This document shows, piece after piece, positions 6,786 to 16,900 of a stretch of 34,891 nt of DNA. The stretch is from Lachnospiraceae bacterium (GTDB lineage: Bacteria; Bacillota; Clostridia; Lachnospirales; Lachnospiraceae), in assembly GCA_029098105.1 (NCBI GenBank), contig JAQXNR010000117.1, positions 1 to 34,891 of the forward strand. The letters are read 5' to 3'. A model generated the notes under the pieces. It was not told the origin of the DNA, did not search any database, and saw nothing but the letters and a program-made list of their open reading frames with translations. Position 1 is the first letter of the stretch. Each line of letters opens with the position of its first letter. The translations under genes and the position numbers were made by a program.

Positions 6786-8702
6786 ATGAGAGATGGTTTT
6801 ATTAAGGTTGCAGCGGCAACTCCTGAGATTACAGTGGCAAATCCTGCGGCAAATCGGCAGGCGATTATGAAATGTGTTGAGGAGGCGGCACAGCAGCAGG
6901 TACAGTTGCTGGTGCTGCCAGAGTTATGTATTACTGGGTATACATGTGGGGATTTGTTTTTACAGCAGTTGTTATTGGAGCAGGCAAAGAAGGAACTTCT
7001 CACCATTGCAAAGGAGTCGGCTGCCTGGGAAATGCTGGTTGTAGTGGGACTGCCTTTTTGTCATAACGGTAAGTTGTATAACTGCGCTGCCTTTTTGTAT
7101 GAGGGAAAAGTGCTGGGACTGGTGCCTAAGACCAATCTGCCCACCTATTCTGAATTCTATGAAGGAAGACATTTTACCCCGGGAGAAGAGAATATGGGAG
7201 AAGTTTTTCTGGATGGGTATTCGGTTCCTATGGGGCGCAACCTTCTGTTTGAAAACAGGGAATTGCCGGAGATGGTTCTGGCATGTGAAATTTGCGAGGA
7301 TTTATGGGTGCCTGCTCCACCCGGAGTGGAGCATGCCTTGGCAGGGGCTACAATTCTGGTGAATCCTTCTGCCAGTGTGGAGACGACTACGAAAGAAGCC
7401 TACCGCAGAAATCTGGTTGCGTTGCAGTCGGCAAGATTGCTCTGCGGCTATGTTTATGCGGATTGTGGTGAGGGAGAATCCACGACGGATGTGGTGTACA
7501 GCGCCCATAATATGATATGCGAAAATGGTTCTGTTTTAAAAGAGGCAGAGCGGTTCTGTAACCAGATGATAGTCAGTGAACTGGATGTGTACAAACTGCA
7601 GGCAGAGAGGAGAAGGATGACTACTTTTGTTTCTGGAAAAAGTGCATCTTACCGGAGAATTTTCTTTACTATGAAGAAAAAAGAAACGGAGTTGACCCGC
7701 ACCTTTCCCAGAACTCCATTTATACCTGGAAATAAGACAGAACGGGAACTGCGCTGTGATGAGATTTTAAAATTGCAGTCCATGGGATTGAAGAAAAGGC
7801 TTGCCCATACGAACTGCCAGTCGGCAGTGATTGGTATTTCGGGCGGTCTGGATTCTACCCTGGCGCTGCTGGTAACTGTCCGGGCATTTGACATGCTGGG
7901 TTTGAACCGGGAACAGATTACCTGCATTACGATGCCCTGTTACGGGACTACGGACCGTACTTACCACAATGCCTGTGAACTGGTAAAGCGGCTGGGTGCC
8001 ACTTTGCTGGAAGTGAATATTACTGCTGCTGTGGAACAACATTTTAAAGACATTGGACATGACCCGTCAGTACAGGATGTGACTTATGAGAATTGTCAGG
8101 CACGGGAGCGGACCCAGATTTTAATGGATGTGGCAAACCAGAACAATGGTATGGTAATTGGAACAGGAGATATGTCAGAACTGGCACTGGGCTGGGCAAC
8201 TTATAACGGAGACCACATGTCCATGTATGCTGTGAATGCCTCTGTGCCAAAGACTCTGGTGCGGCATTTGGTGCGCTACTATGCAGATACTTGTAACAGC
8301 CCGGAATTGAACCAGGTGCTTTTGGATATTCTGGATACTCCGGTCAGCCCGGAATTGCTACCTCCCAGTGAAGGTCAGATTTCCCAGAAAACAGAGGACA
8401 TTGTAGGTCCCTATGAACTGCATGACTTTTTCCTGTATTATATACTTCGGTTTGGATTTCCGCCGAAAAAGTTATTCCGAATTGCCTGTGATGCTTTTGA
8501 AGGGGAATATGACAAGCAGGTGATTTATAAATGGATGAGAACTTTTTACTGGCGATTTTTTGCCCAGCAGTTCAAGCGTTCCTGTATTCCTGACGGTCCC
8601 AAAGTAGGTTCCGTTGCCGTGTCACCGCGAGGAGATTTGCGCATGCCCAGTGATGCCAGCGTGGGAATCTGGATGAAAGAGATGGATGAACTGGAGTGCT
8701 AG
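6786..8702 (+). CDS. nadE: Glutamine-dependent NAD+ synthetase
   Basis: NadE amidates nicotinic acid adenine dinucleotide to NAD+ in the last step of NAD synthesis. The 638-residue length indicates the two-domain, glutamine-using form. The N-terminal nitrilase-type glutaminase (about 1-290) shows the Glu-Lys-Cys triad: E46 in LPELCITGYTCGDLF, K115 in PKTNLPTYSEFYEGRHF and C170 in CEICEDLWVP. The C-terminal synthetase domain has the PP-loop SGGLDST at 352-358 and the MSELALGWATYNGDH segment. GAGGTCA precedes the ATG. The next gene starts 13 bases after the stop, so the two are probably cotranscribed. Confidence 0.96.
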   Translation: MRDGFIKVAAATPEITVANPAANRQAIMKCVEEAAQQQVQLLVLPELCITGYTCGDLFLQQLLLEQAKKELLTIAKESAAWEMLVVVGLPFCHNGKLYNCAAFLYEGKVLGLVPKTNLPTYSEFYEGRHFTPGEENMGEVFLDGYSVPMGRNLLFENRELPEMVLACEICEDLWVPAPPGVEHALAGATILVNPSASVETTTKEAYRRNLVALQSARLLCGYVYADCGEGESTTDVVYSAHNMICENGSVLKEAERFCNQMIVSELDVYKLQAERRRMTTFVSGKSASYRRIFFTMKKKETELTRTFPRTPFIPGNKTERELRCDEILKLQSMGLKKRLAHTNCQSAVIGISGGLDSTLALLVTVRAFDMLGLNREQITCITMPCYGTTDRTYHNACELVKRLGATLLEVNITAAVEQHFKDIGHDPSVQDVTYENCQARERTQILMDVANQNNGMVIGTGDMSELALGWATYNGDHMSMYAVNASVPKTLVRHLVRYYADTCNSPELNQVLLDILDTPVSPELLPPSEGQISQKTEDIVGPYELHDFFLYYILRFGFPPKKLFRIACDAFEGEYDKQVIYKWMRTFYWRFFAQQFKRSCIPDGPKVGSVAVSPRGDLRMPSDASVGIWMKEMDELEC

Positions 8703-8715
8703 AAAGGAGCCATAG

Positions 8716-9906
8716 ATGCCAAAGTTAATTATGTTTTGTGGCGGTGTGGAGACGCTGACATTTTTCAGCCGACAGTTGGCAGCGTATTTTGAGGAACAGG
8801 GATGGAATATATTTTGGTATGATTTACGCCAGGAGGAACTTTGTGCCAGGCGTCTGCGCCGGTTTATAAAACCTCGGAATACTTGTGTACTCACTTTTAA
8901 TTTTCTTGGCTTGTCCGGGGAGTCGGGTGTATATGATGAGAGACGGGGGTATTTGTGGGAGCAGTACAAAATTCCCTGCGTGAATATTGTTGTAGACCAT
9001 CCGTTGTATTATAGCGAGCGGTATGACCAATTGCCGGATTGGTATTACCAGATTAGTATTGACCGGGACCATGAAAAATACTTAAAAGAATATTACCCGG
9101 AGATTTCTACGCTGGGATTCCTTCCTCTGGCGGGGACCAGTCTTGATTGTGGCAAAGAAGAGACTGTGGAGGAGTGGCTTGCCAACCGTCCGGTAGAATT
9201 ATTGTTTGTGGGTAATTACAATGATCCCGCGGAATACGAACCCTATATTACCCGGATTAATGAGGAATACACTGCTTTTTACAGGGGAATTCTCAATGAA
9301 CTGCTATGCCATCCACAGCGTACTTTGATTGAAGTGGCAAAACGTCACTGCATCCGGGAAATGGGGCAGTTGTCCCGGAAAGAGTGGCGGCTCTGTTTTC
9401 AACATTTGAATTTTATGGATTTATACCTGCGGTTTTACGAACGGCAGCAGGTGCTGAAGAGTTTGATTGAGAGTGGGCGCACTGTGCATGTATATGGACA
9501 CGGCTATGAGAATTTTTCCTGTTCCCATCAGGAAGGGCTGATTTGTCATGGTCCGGTGGATTCTTTGGAATGTATAAAGCAGATGCAGCGTTCCCGGATT
9601 TCTCTGAATGTGATGCCCTGGTTCCGGGATGGAGCCCATGACCGGATTTTTAATGCTATGGCAAACGGAAGTGTGAGCCTGACGGATTCCAGCCGGTATT
9701 TGGAAGAAACGTTCCGGGATGAGGAGGATATTCTGTTTTATGATTTGCTCTCGTTAGAGGACATGACAAAACGGGTAGAGCGTTTGTTAAAACATCCGGA
9801 AACGCTTTACCCGTTAAGTCAGAAAGCACGCTGTAAAGTACTGAATTGCCATTTGTGGAGACAGCGGGGAGAATGGCTGAAGGAGAAGATAGAATCTATT
9901 TTTTAG
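8716..9906 (+). CDS. CgeB/YkvP-like glycosyltransferase
   Basis: This is a 396-residue protein with the two-part organisation of the CgeB-like glycosyltransferases. The N-terminal half is a Rossmann-like domain (MPKLIMFCGGVETL; later IPCVNIVVDHPLYY). The C-terminal domain is GT-B-like and carries the signature HDRIFNAMANGSVSLTDSS at about 310-328, which in the family binds the nucleotide-sugar, followed by a FYDLLSLEDM helix. CgeB in Bacillus is linked to spore-surface maturation; whether this copy acts on spores, the cell surface or a protein is not shown. It has AAAGGAG just upstream and probably shares an operon with nadE. Its last 11 bases overlap the end of the convergent gene. Confidence 0.78.
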   Translation: MPKLIMFCGGVETLTFFSRQLAAYFEEQGWNIFWYDLRQEELCARRLRRFIKPRNTCVLTFNFLGLSGESGVYDERRGYLWEQYKIPCVNIVVDHPLYYSERYDQLPDWYYQISIDRDHEKYLKEYYPEISTLGFLPLAGTSLDCGKEETVEEWLANRPVELLFVGNYNDPAEYEPYITRINEEYTAFYRGILNELLCHPQRTLIEVAKRHCIREMGQLSRKEWRLCFQHLNFMDLYLRFYERQQVLKSLIESGRTVHVYGHGYENFSCSHQEGLICHGPVDSLECIKQMQRSRISLNVMPWFRDGAHDRIFNAMANGSVSLTDSSRYLEETFRDEEDILFYDLLSLEDMTKRVERLLKHPETLYPLSQKARCKVLNCHLWRQRGEWLKEKIESIF

Positions 9907-10324
9907 CCTTTTTTAGTGCCGCTTCAATCGCCTGTTTGACCACGGTTCCCGTGTACTGGTAATCAGTCTCAAAAGCGATGGAATCGATGGACCCCGTCTC
10001 CTTGATTTGTTCGTTGACCCGGTCCAGAGCGGTGTTTAGCAGTGGATACATAGTGGTTACGGTTTCATCCAACTGGTCAAAGGTTACGTTTTCTATTTTA
10101 TTTTCGGATACGGTAACACATACCTGGAAGGAAGATTCTCCCAGTGCGATGGAGGATGTATAGGTTCCCGGTTCATATATGGCTTTTGCGGAGTCGCTCT
10201 TGTTTTTGCCCGAAGCAAACATGCTGACCAGCACAATAATTAAAACGATTCCTAAAATGACAAAGATTCCGGTATAAATTAATTCTTTTGCCTGTAATAA
10301 TACGATTTTTGTCTTATTTTCCAT
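9896..10324 (-). CDS. Membrane-anchored FMN_bind-like protein
   Basis: The 142-residue protein has a cytoplasmic start, one hydrophobic helix (about residues 17-38) and an extracytoplasmic domain. That domain begins EPGTYTSSIALG and continues with a strand reading VCVTVSENKIENVTF, the pattern of the FMN_bind domain (GxYxGxx...VxVTVxDGKI). It ends with an alpha-helical TVVKQAIEAALKKAKK, where canonical members have S-G-A-T-x-T-S just before the helix; here the residues are YQYTGTVVKQ, so the flavinylation threonine context is altered. Covalent FMN attachment is therefore doubtful. AGGAGG lies upstream of the ATG. It is divergent from addB and convergent with the glycosyltransferase, overlapping it by 11 bases. 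Confidence 0.6.
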   Translation of the reverse strand: MENKTKIVLLQAKELIYTGIFVILGIVLIIVLVSMFASGKNKSDSAKAIYEPGTYTSSIALGESSFQVCVTVSENKIENVTFDQLDETVTTMYPLLNTALDRVNEQIKETGSIDSIAFETDYQYTGTVVKQAIEAALKKAKK

Positions 10325-10407
10325 GGTATCCTCCTGATTGTTATTAGTATAATTTATGCGGGCGATGGTATTTTATGACTGAAATCTGGAATATAAGGAG
10401 TGGTGAT

Positions 10408-13400
10408 ATGCAGAAAGGATTGCATTTGATTATAGGAAACAGTGGCAGCGGGAAGTCCACTGTGTTATATGACAGTCTTCTCAAGGAGGCGCAGGAGCAT
10501 GCGGACCAACAGTACTTTTTAGTTGTGCCGGAGCAGTTTACCATGCAGGCACAGCGGGACATTGTGGAGCGCTCCCAGTGCCACGGTACTTTGAATATTG
10601 ATATTGTCAGTTTCATGCGGCTTGGTTACCGAATTTTTGAGGAACTGGGAACCAATTTGTCCATGGTGTTGGAGGATCATGGAAAGAGTATGTTGTTGCG
10701 CCGGGTTTTAGGAGAAGTGGACGAGCAGCTTAAGATTTACCGGAACATGAAAGACAAAATGGGATTTCTGGACCAGGTAAAATCTGTTCTTTCGGAATTT
10801 TACCAGTATGAGGTTCATGGGGAAGAACTGGAAAGGATGATTTCCTCCGTGGAAGAGGGAAGCGTGCTGCAATACAAACTAAAAGATATATTTTTGATTT
10901 ACCAGCAGTTTTCGCTGGCTCTGGGTCAGGAGTACCAGGTGGCAGAGCAGCTTCTGGACGTATTTTGTGAAGTGGCAGAGCAGTCCCGGCTGCTTTGGGA
11001 TGCTTCCTTTTATTTTGATGGATTTACCGGGTTTACTCCGCTTCAATACCGGGTGATTTCCCGTCTTATGGAGCAGGGAAGCCATTGCTATGTGACCATT
11101 ACCATGGATGAAACCGCTTTTTACCGAAGGAAAGGGAGAAAGGATTTATTTCAGTTGAGCCGGGACACATACCAACACTTGTTGACTTGTTATGCAAAAG
11201 TGGTAAAGGAAGACCATGTGGATGAGAAAAATGGACTGGAACGCATTTTTTTGTGGGATAAACCGGTAAAACGGTTTGCAAAAACACCGGATTTGGAGGC
11301 GTTGGAGGCCAATCTGTTCCGGGGACAGGCGAAGGCATATAATGGTGCGGTAGAACATGTCAGGCTGTGGGAGGCAAAAAGCACCCGGGCGGAGGTGCAT
11401 GGGGTTGCTGCCCGGATTCGGGACCTGGTGGACAAGGAGCAATATCGTTACCGGGAGATTGCTGTGGTCAGTGCTAATGAGGAGGAATATGGAGAACTCT
11501 GTCGGCGTATTTTTCAGCAGTATGAAATCCCTTGTTTTCTGGACCATAATAATCGGGTGATGAACCATCCCTATGTAGAGGCGCTTCGGGCGGCTCTTGC
11601 CATTGTGTGCCGGGGGCAGCAGGGGTATACCTATGACCGTATGATGCGGTATTTGAATACGGGTCTGGCGGGAATCACAAAAGAAGAAGCCCAGATTCTG
11701 GACAACTATATTATGGCGACAAATACGGTGGGAAAAAAGGCGTGGAATGAGGGATTTGTAAGAATTCCAAAGAGTTACTGGGTTCGGGGAAAGGATGCTG
11801 CCATCCGGCAGAAACAGGAGAAACGACGGGAACTACTACTGCTTGAGGTAAATACTTTGCGGGTCCGGGTCATGGAATGCCTGATTCCGTTGCAGCGCGC
11901 CATGGAAAAAAACAGTAAGATGAAAGAAAAAATCCGGGCAATTCAAAACTATATGGAGCGAATGCAGTATGAAAAACAACTAAACCAGCGCTCACAGCAG
12001 TTTCGCCAGCAGGGCGAGTTTGTTCTGGCAAAAACATGGGAGCATATTTATGACTCTATATTGGAATTGCTGAATAAATTTTCGGATATTCTCGGGGAGG
12101 AACGGGAGTTGTCTAATCTGGAACTGGCATCTATTCTGGATGCAGGGCTGGCGGATTTGTCCATTGGAACGGTGCCCCCTACGATGGATCAGGTTTTGGT
12201 GGGAGATTTTATGCGGACCCGTCTGAATCAGATAAAGGTGCTGTTTGTTATGGGGCTGAATGACACGAATGTGCCTTCCAGTCACTCCTCTCCGAATTTG
12301 CTCACTGACCGGGATCGTATGCATTTGCGGGAATGTCCGGTAGAACTGGCACCGGATTCAGTTACGGCAGCATACCAGGAGCAGTTTTACCTGTACCTTA
12401 TTTTGACAAAACCCTGTGACCAGTTGATTCTTTCCTATTCCCGGATGGATTGTGCAGCGACGGCTTTGCGCCCCGCTTACCTGGTAAACCGGGTGATTGA
12501 GATATTGCCCGGAATTCCAAAAGAGGTACTGGAAACAGAGGTCTATTTAAAAACGCCTGCTACTATGTATCCCTATTTGATTCAGGGCATGAAAGAATTT
12601 TCCAAACAGAACAGCAATAAGGAGCAGGATACGTTTCTCACGCTGTACCGTCTGTGCAGGGAAAAGCCGGAGTATGAACCCGTACTGCAAAAGTGGAGAC
12701 AGGGATTTTACCACACAAATCTGGAAAAGCCGCTGTCCACGGAATTGGCACTGCGCTTGTTTGGAAACCGGATTTCTTTGAGTGTGACAAGGCTGGAACA
12801 GTATGCATCCTGTGCTTTTGCTCATTTTCTCAAATATGGACTCCATCTTCAGGAGCGGGAGGAGTACCGTTTTGAGAGTATGGACTTTGGTACGATTCTT
12901 CATAAAGTGACAGAATTGTTTGGCAGCCGGGTGAAACAGCAGCAGTTGTCCTATGAGACGCTGTCGGAGGAAGACATTCTCACTCTGGCAGAGCAGTGTG
13001 TAACCGAGGCACTGGAAGAGGAAGGATATGACTTTACAGAGGATGGGGCTCGAAGCCAATATATGATTCATACGATAGAGCGCATGGCAAAACGGACGAT
13101 GAAGGTATTGTGTCATCATTTGCAACTGGGTAATTTTGTGCCGGAAGCCTTTGAATTGACCTTTGGTCCACAAGGAGACATAGAAGGTCCGGTATATTCT
13201 TTAGGTGATGATTTTAAAGAATCCTCCGGGGAATTCGGAGAACTGGTGTTAAAGGGAACCATTGACCGGCTGGATGTGTTTCGGGAGGATACGCCTCAGG
13301 GGATTCCCAGAGTCTATTTGAAGGTAGTGGATTACAAAACAGGAAATGCTTCTCTGGATTTGACAAAGGTTTATTATGGTTTGCAGATACAGTTGCTCAC

Positions 13401-13947
13401 CTATATGATGGTGGCAAAAAAATATTACCCGGCAGAGGGAGAACGGGTTGCAGCGGCAGCTTTGTACTACCATATTCAGGACCCGGTAATGGAACACGAA
13501 CTGACCCTGTACCGGACAGATGCAGAGGAAGGGAAACGGCGCAGAGAAAAAGTGGCGAGGGATACGGTGCGCTCCTTTGCCATGAATGGTCTGGTGAGCG
13601 ATGACCCGGCGGTACTCTTCAATCTGGAACGGCATGAGGAGGGGGCTTACCGATATGAAAGTGTATCAGTGTCTTTTAACAAGGATGGTACGCTCTCCAA
13701 AAACAGCAGATGCCAGAGCGAAGAACAGATTTCCCAACTGCTTTATTATACAGAGAACAAAATACGGGAACTGGGTAATCAGATGGTTGGTGGAGAAGTG
13801 GCGGTCAATCCCTACGAGTATAAAGGAAAACGGCCTTGTATGTACTGTCCTTATGGTTCTGTCTGCCAGTTTGATTTGCGCAACCGGCAGGGACTGCGGA
13901 TTTTGGAAACGAAAGAGGAGAACAGTTTTCAGGGAGGTGAACAATAA
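10408..13947 (+). CDS. addB: ATP-dependent helicase/deoxyribonuclease subunit B
   Basis: AddB is the partner of AddA in the Gram-positive helicase-nuclease that processes double-strand breaks for recombination. Seen here are the N-terminal P-loop GNSGSGKS (10-17), a long inactivated-helicase-like body, a RecB-type nuclease core (GTILHK region, then VVDYKTGNASLDL near 975), and the four-cysteine iron-sulfur cluster: one Cys in YASCAFAHFLKYG near 800 and three in RPCMYCPYGSVCQFD near 1142. From the ATG at 10408 it is 1179 residues, the usual size. That start has AAGGAG 7 bases upstream, whereas the ATG at 10375 has no ribosome site. Its stop overlaps the addA start by one base (TAATG). Confidence 0.96.
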   Translation: MQKGLHLIIGNSGSGKSTVLYDSLLKEAQEHADQQYFLVVPEQFTMQAQRDIVERSQCHGTLNIDIVSFMRLGYRIFEELGTNLSMVLEDHGKSMLLRRVLGEVDEQLKIYRNMKDKMGFLDQVKSVLSEFYQYEVHGEELERMISSVEEGSVLQYKLKDIFLIYQQFSLALGQEYQVAEQLLDVFCEVAEQSRLLWDASFYFDGFTGFTPLQYRVISRLMEQGSHCYVTITMDETAFYRRKGRKDLFQLSRDTYQHLLTCYAKVVKEDHVDEKNGLERIFLWDKPVKRFAKTPDLEALEANLFRGQAKAYNGAVEHVRLWEAKSTRAEVHGVAARIRDLVDKEQYRYREIAVVSANEEEYGELCRRIFQQYEIPCFLDHNNRVMNHPYVEALRAALAIVCRGQQGYTYDRMMRYLNTGLAGITKEEAQILDNYIMATNTVGKKAWNEGFVRIPKSYWVRGKDAAIRQKQEKRRELLLLEVNTLRVRVMECLIPLQRAMEKNSKMKEKIRAIQNYMERMQYEKQLNQRSQQFRQQGEFVLAKTWEHIYDSILELLNKFSDILGEERELSNLELASILDAGLADLSIGTVPPTMDQVLVGDFMRTRLNQIKVLFVMGLNDTNVPSSHSSPNLLTDRDRMHLRECPVELAPDSVTAAYQEQFYLYLILTKPCDQLILSYSRMDCAATALRPAYLVNRVIEILPGIPKEVLETEVYLKTPATMYPYLIQGMKEFSKQNSNKEQDTFLTLYRLCREKPEYEPVLQKWRQGFYHTNLEKPLSTELALRLFGNRISLSVTRLEQYASCAFAHFLKYGLHLQEREEYRFESMDFGTILHKVTELFGSRVKQQQLSYETLSEEDILTLAEQCVTEALEEEGYDFTEDGARSQYMIHTIERMAKRTMKVLCHHLQLGNFVPEAFELTFGPQGDIEGPVYSLGDDFKESSGEFGELVLKGTIDRLDVFREDTPQGIPRVYLKVVDYKTGNASLDLTKVYYGLQIQLLTYMMVAKKYYPAEGERVAAAALYYHIQDPVMEHELTLYRTDAEEGKRRREKVARDTVRSFAMNGLVSDDPAVLFNLERHEEGAYRYESVSVSFNKDGTLSKNSRCQSEEQISQLLYYTENKIRELGNQMVGGEVAVNPYEYKGKRPCMYCPYGSVCQFDLRNRQGLRILETKEENSFQGGEQ

Positions 13948-16900
13948 TGGCAGCAGAGACCAAAGTGCAGATGACAGAGGAACAGGAACAGGTGACAAAG
14001 GCGAGGGACCGGGATATTCTTGTGTCTGCGGCAGCCGGGTCCGGTAAAACCTGGGTGCTGGTACAGCGGATTCTATGCCGGATGGAACAGGAAGAACTGG
14101 ATATTTCCCGTTTCCTCATTGTAACTTTCACGAAAGCGGCGGCGGCAGAGATGCGGGAGCGGATTGGTGCGGCGATTCAGCAGCGCCTGAACGGTATGGA
14201 CTCTAGAGAAGAGGAGAGCAAAAGGGAATTTTGGCATCGTCAGGCGACCCTTGTCTACCAGGCACAGATTTCTACAATTGACAGTTTTTGCGCCGATATT
14301 GTAAGGCAATATTTTATGAAACTCTGTGTGGAACCGAATTACCGTATTGCAGAAGAAGCAGAACTGTCCATACTCCGGGGAGAAGTGATGGAGCAGTTAT
14401 TGGAACAGGAATACGAACAGGGAGAAGAGCGTTTCCTTCACTTTGTAGAATGTTACGCTCCTGGTCGGGATGACAAAAAAATTGAAACCTTGATTTGGCA
14501 GTTACATCAATTCCAGATTGCGCACCCGGACCCGGATGCATGGATTGCAGATAGCATTCGTCTATTGAACGATTCCGAAATTTGGTATGAGATTGTGCTG
14601 GAACATTGCGAAGCACTGCTGGAATCAGTATTGACGCAAGTGGGAGATGCCATGGACTATGCCCGGGAACATGGCGGCGATGACAAAATAATGGCGACAC
14701 TGCAATCGGATTTGGACTATTTTGAAGAACTGTTTACAGCCTGTCAAAATAAAGATTACGACCAGGTTTTTCGTCGGGTAAAGGCGCATGAAAAATACGC
14801 TGTGCTTTACAAAAAGAGTATGGAAAAAGAAGAGGGAGAGCAGTTGCGGCAGCAACGGGAGGCATACAAGGAACTGGTAAAAAAACAGATTGAGCAGCGC
14901 TATTTTCAGATTGACAGAGAAGTGCTGGAGCAGGAGCGCCAGATTGTCATTCCGGATATGGAAGAGTTGCTGAGTCTGAGTGTGAAATTCCGGAAGGCTT
15001 ATGAAAAGGCGAAACGGGAGCAGGCGATAGCGGATTTTTCTGATGTGGAACATATGGCATTGGCGATTTTAACCCAAAAGCAGGAGGATGGATCTTTTGC
15101 CCCCAGCGATGTGGCGGAGAAACTTTCCCAGGAGTATGCGGAAATTATGGTGGATGAGTACCAGGACAGCAACTATTTGCAGGAGGCTATCCTTTCTTCG
15201 GTTGCCCGGAATAACATGTTTATGGTGGGGGACATGAAGCAGAGCATTTACCGATTCCGCATGGCACGTCCGGAATTATTTGTTGGAAAATATAAGGAGT
15301 TTGCTTCTTTTTCCGGAAATGACCAGGAGGAACAGCGGGTAAAAATCGAACTGGACCGGAATTTTAGAAGTAGTGAGAATGTGCTGGAAAGCATCAATTA
15401 TTTATTTTACCATATTATGAAAGAACGAATCGGAGGGGTGGAGTATGACAAAAAAGCCGCCCTGAAAGCAGGTGCTTCTTTCCCTGTCCCCCAGTTAAAC
15501 AAAGAGGGAGAACTGGCGGAAGAATATGTTTATGACCATGACACAGAATTGCTGCTCTATGATGGGGAAGAGGAAAAGGATACGGAAAATGCCGGAGAGG
15601 AAGGGGGAGAAAAAACAGAACTGTTGCGGGAAGAAGCCCGGATGATAGCGGCGAAAATTAAGGATATGATGAATCCCGACCACCCCATGTTGGTGAGGGA
15701 TACCCACCTTCCCGGACCGGATGCCCAGCAGTATCGTCCGGTAACTTACCGGGATATTGTGATTTTGCTGCGTTCTCCTTCCAGTGGTGCAGAAACGTTG
15801 CAACAGGTTTTGAATGATGCGGGAATCCCTTCTTTTCTGGAAAGCAGTAAAGGATATTTTTCCACTACAGAAGTACAGACGATTTTGAGTTATTTAAAAG
15901 CACTGAACAACGGGACCGAAGATATTGCTGTGACCAGCGTGTTGCGAAACTATTTTGGTGATTGCAGTGCCGAAGATTTGGCACAGTTAGTCTGTGACAC
16001 CCGGGAAGAAAAGAATGCCTGTATTCTGGAGCGGGTTCGTTTATGGTGTGGAAAAGAGGAAAGCCGGGAGCAGAATCCGGGATTGTATTCCCGGTTGTGC
16101 CACTTTTTACAGGACTATGACCGGTATGTACAATGTGCCCGGGAACTTTCCGTAGGAGATTTGATTGAATTGATTTATGAGGATAGTGGATATTTGGATT
16201 ATGTCAGTGCACTGCCGGCAGGAGAGAGAAGAGTGGCAAATCTGATGATGCTGGTACAGAAAGCCAATGCCTATGAAAAAACCAATTTCCGGGGATTGTT
16301 CCAGTTTGTACGTTATATTGAGCAGTTAAGGCAGTATGAAGTGGATTTTGGTGAGGCGAATCTGTTAAGTGAGAATGATGATGTAGTCCGGATTTTGTCC
16401 ATTCATAAATCGAAAGGACTGGAGTTTCCGGTAGTATTCGTTGCACAACTGGCAAAAACTTTTAACGAAGCAGATTTGCGCAGTGATGTGCTGCTTCATG
16501 CCGATTTGGGAGTAGGACCGAATGTGATTGATCCAGTGCTGCGTACCCGGCACAAAACGATTATGCGGGATGTACTGACACTGCTTTCCCGAAAGGACAT
16601 GCTGGGAGAAGAACTGCGGGTGTTATATGTGGCATTGACCCGGGCAAAAGACAAATGTATTCTTAGTGCATCGGTAAAAAACTGGGGAGAGTATCTTGCA
16701 AAAATTCCGATACATGACGGGTATGCTGCGGTCTATTCGGGAAAATCCTATTTGCAGTGGATTCTTATGGCACTTTGCCATCATAGTGTATTGCAGGAGC
16801 AGTACCGGAGTTTCGGGTTGGAAGTGCCACAATATGATGAGCATCGTTTTCCAAAGGCGGCGTTTTCTTTTGAACGGGTGACAAAAAAGGAACTTCAGGA

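Noticed and set aside
12547-13173. 208-codon antisense frame within addB
   Set aside because: It is a shadow of the coding strand, without a ribosome site or family resemblance.
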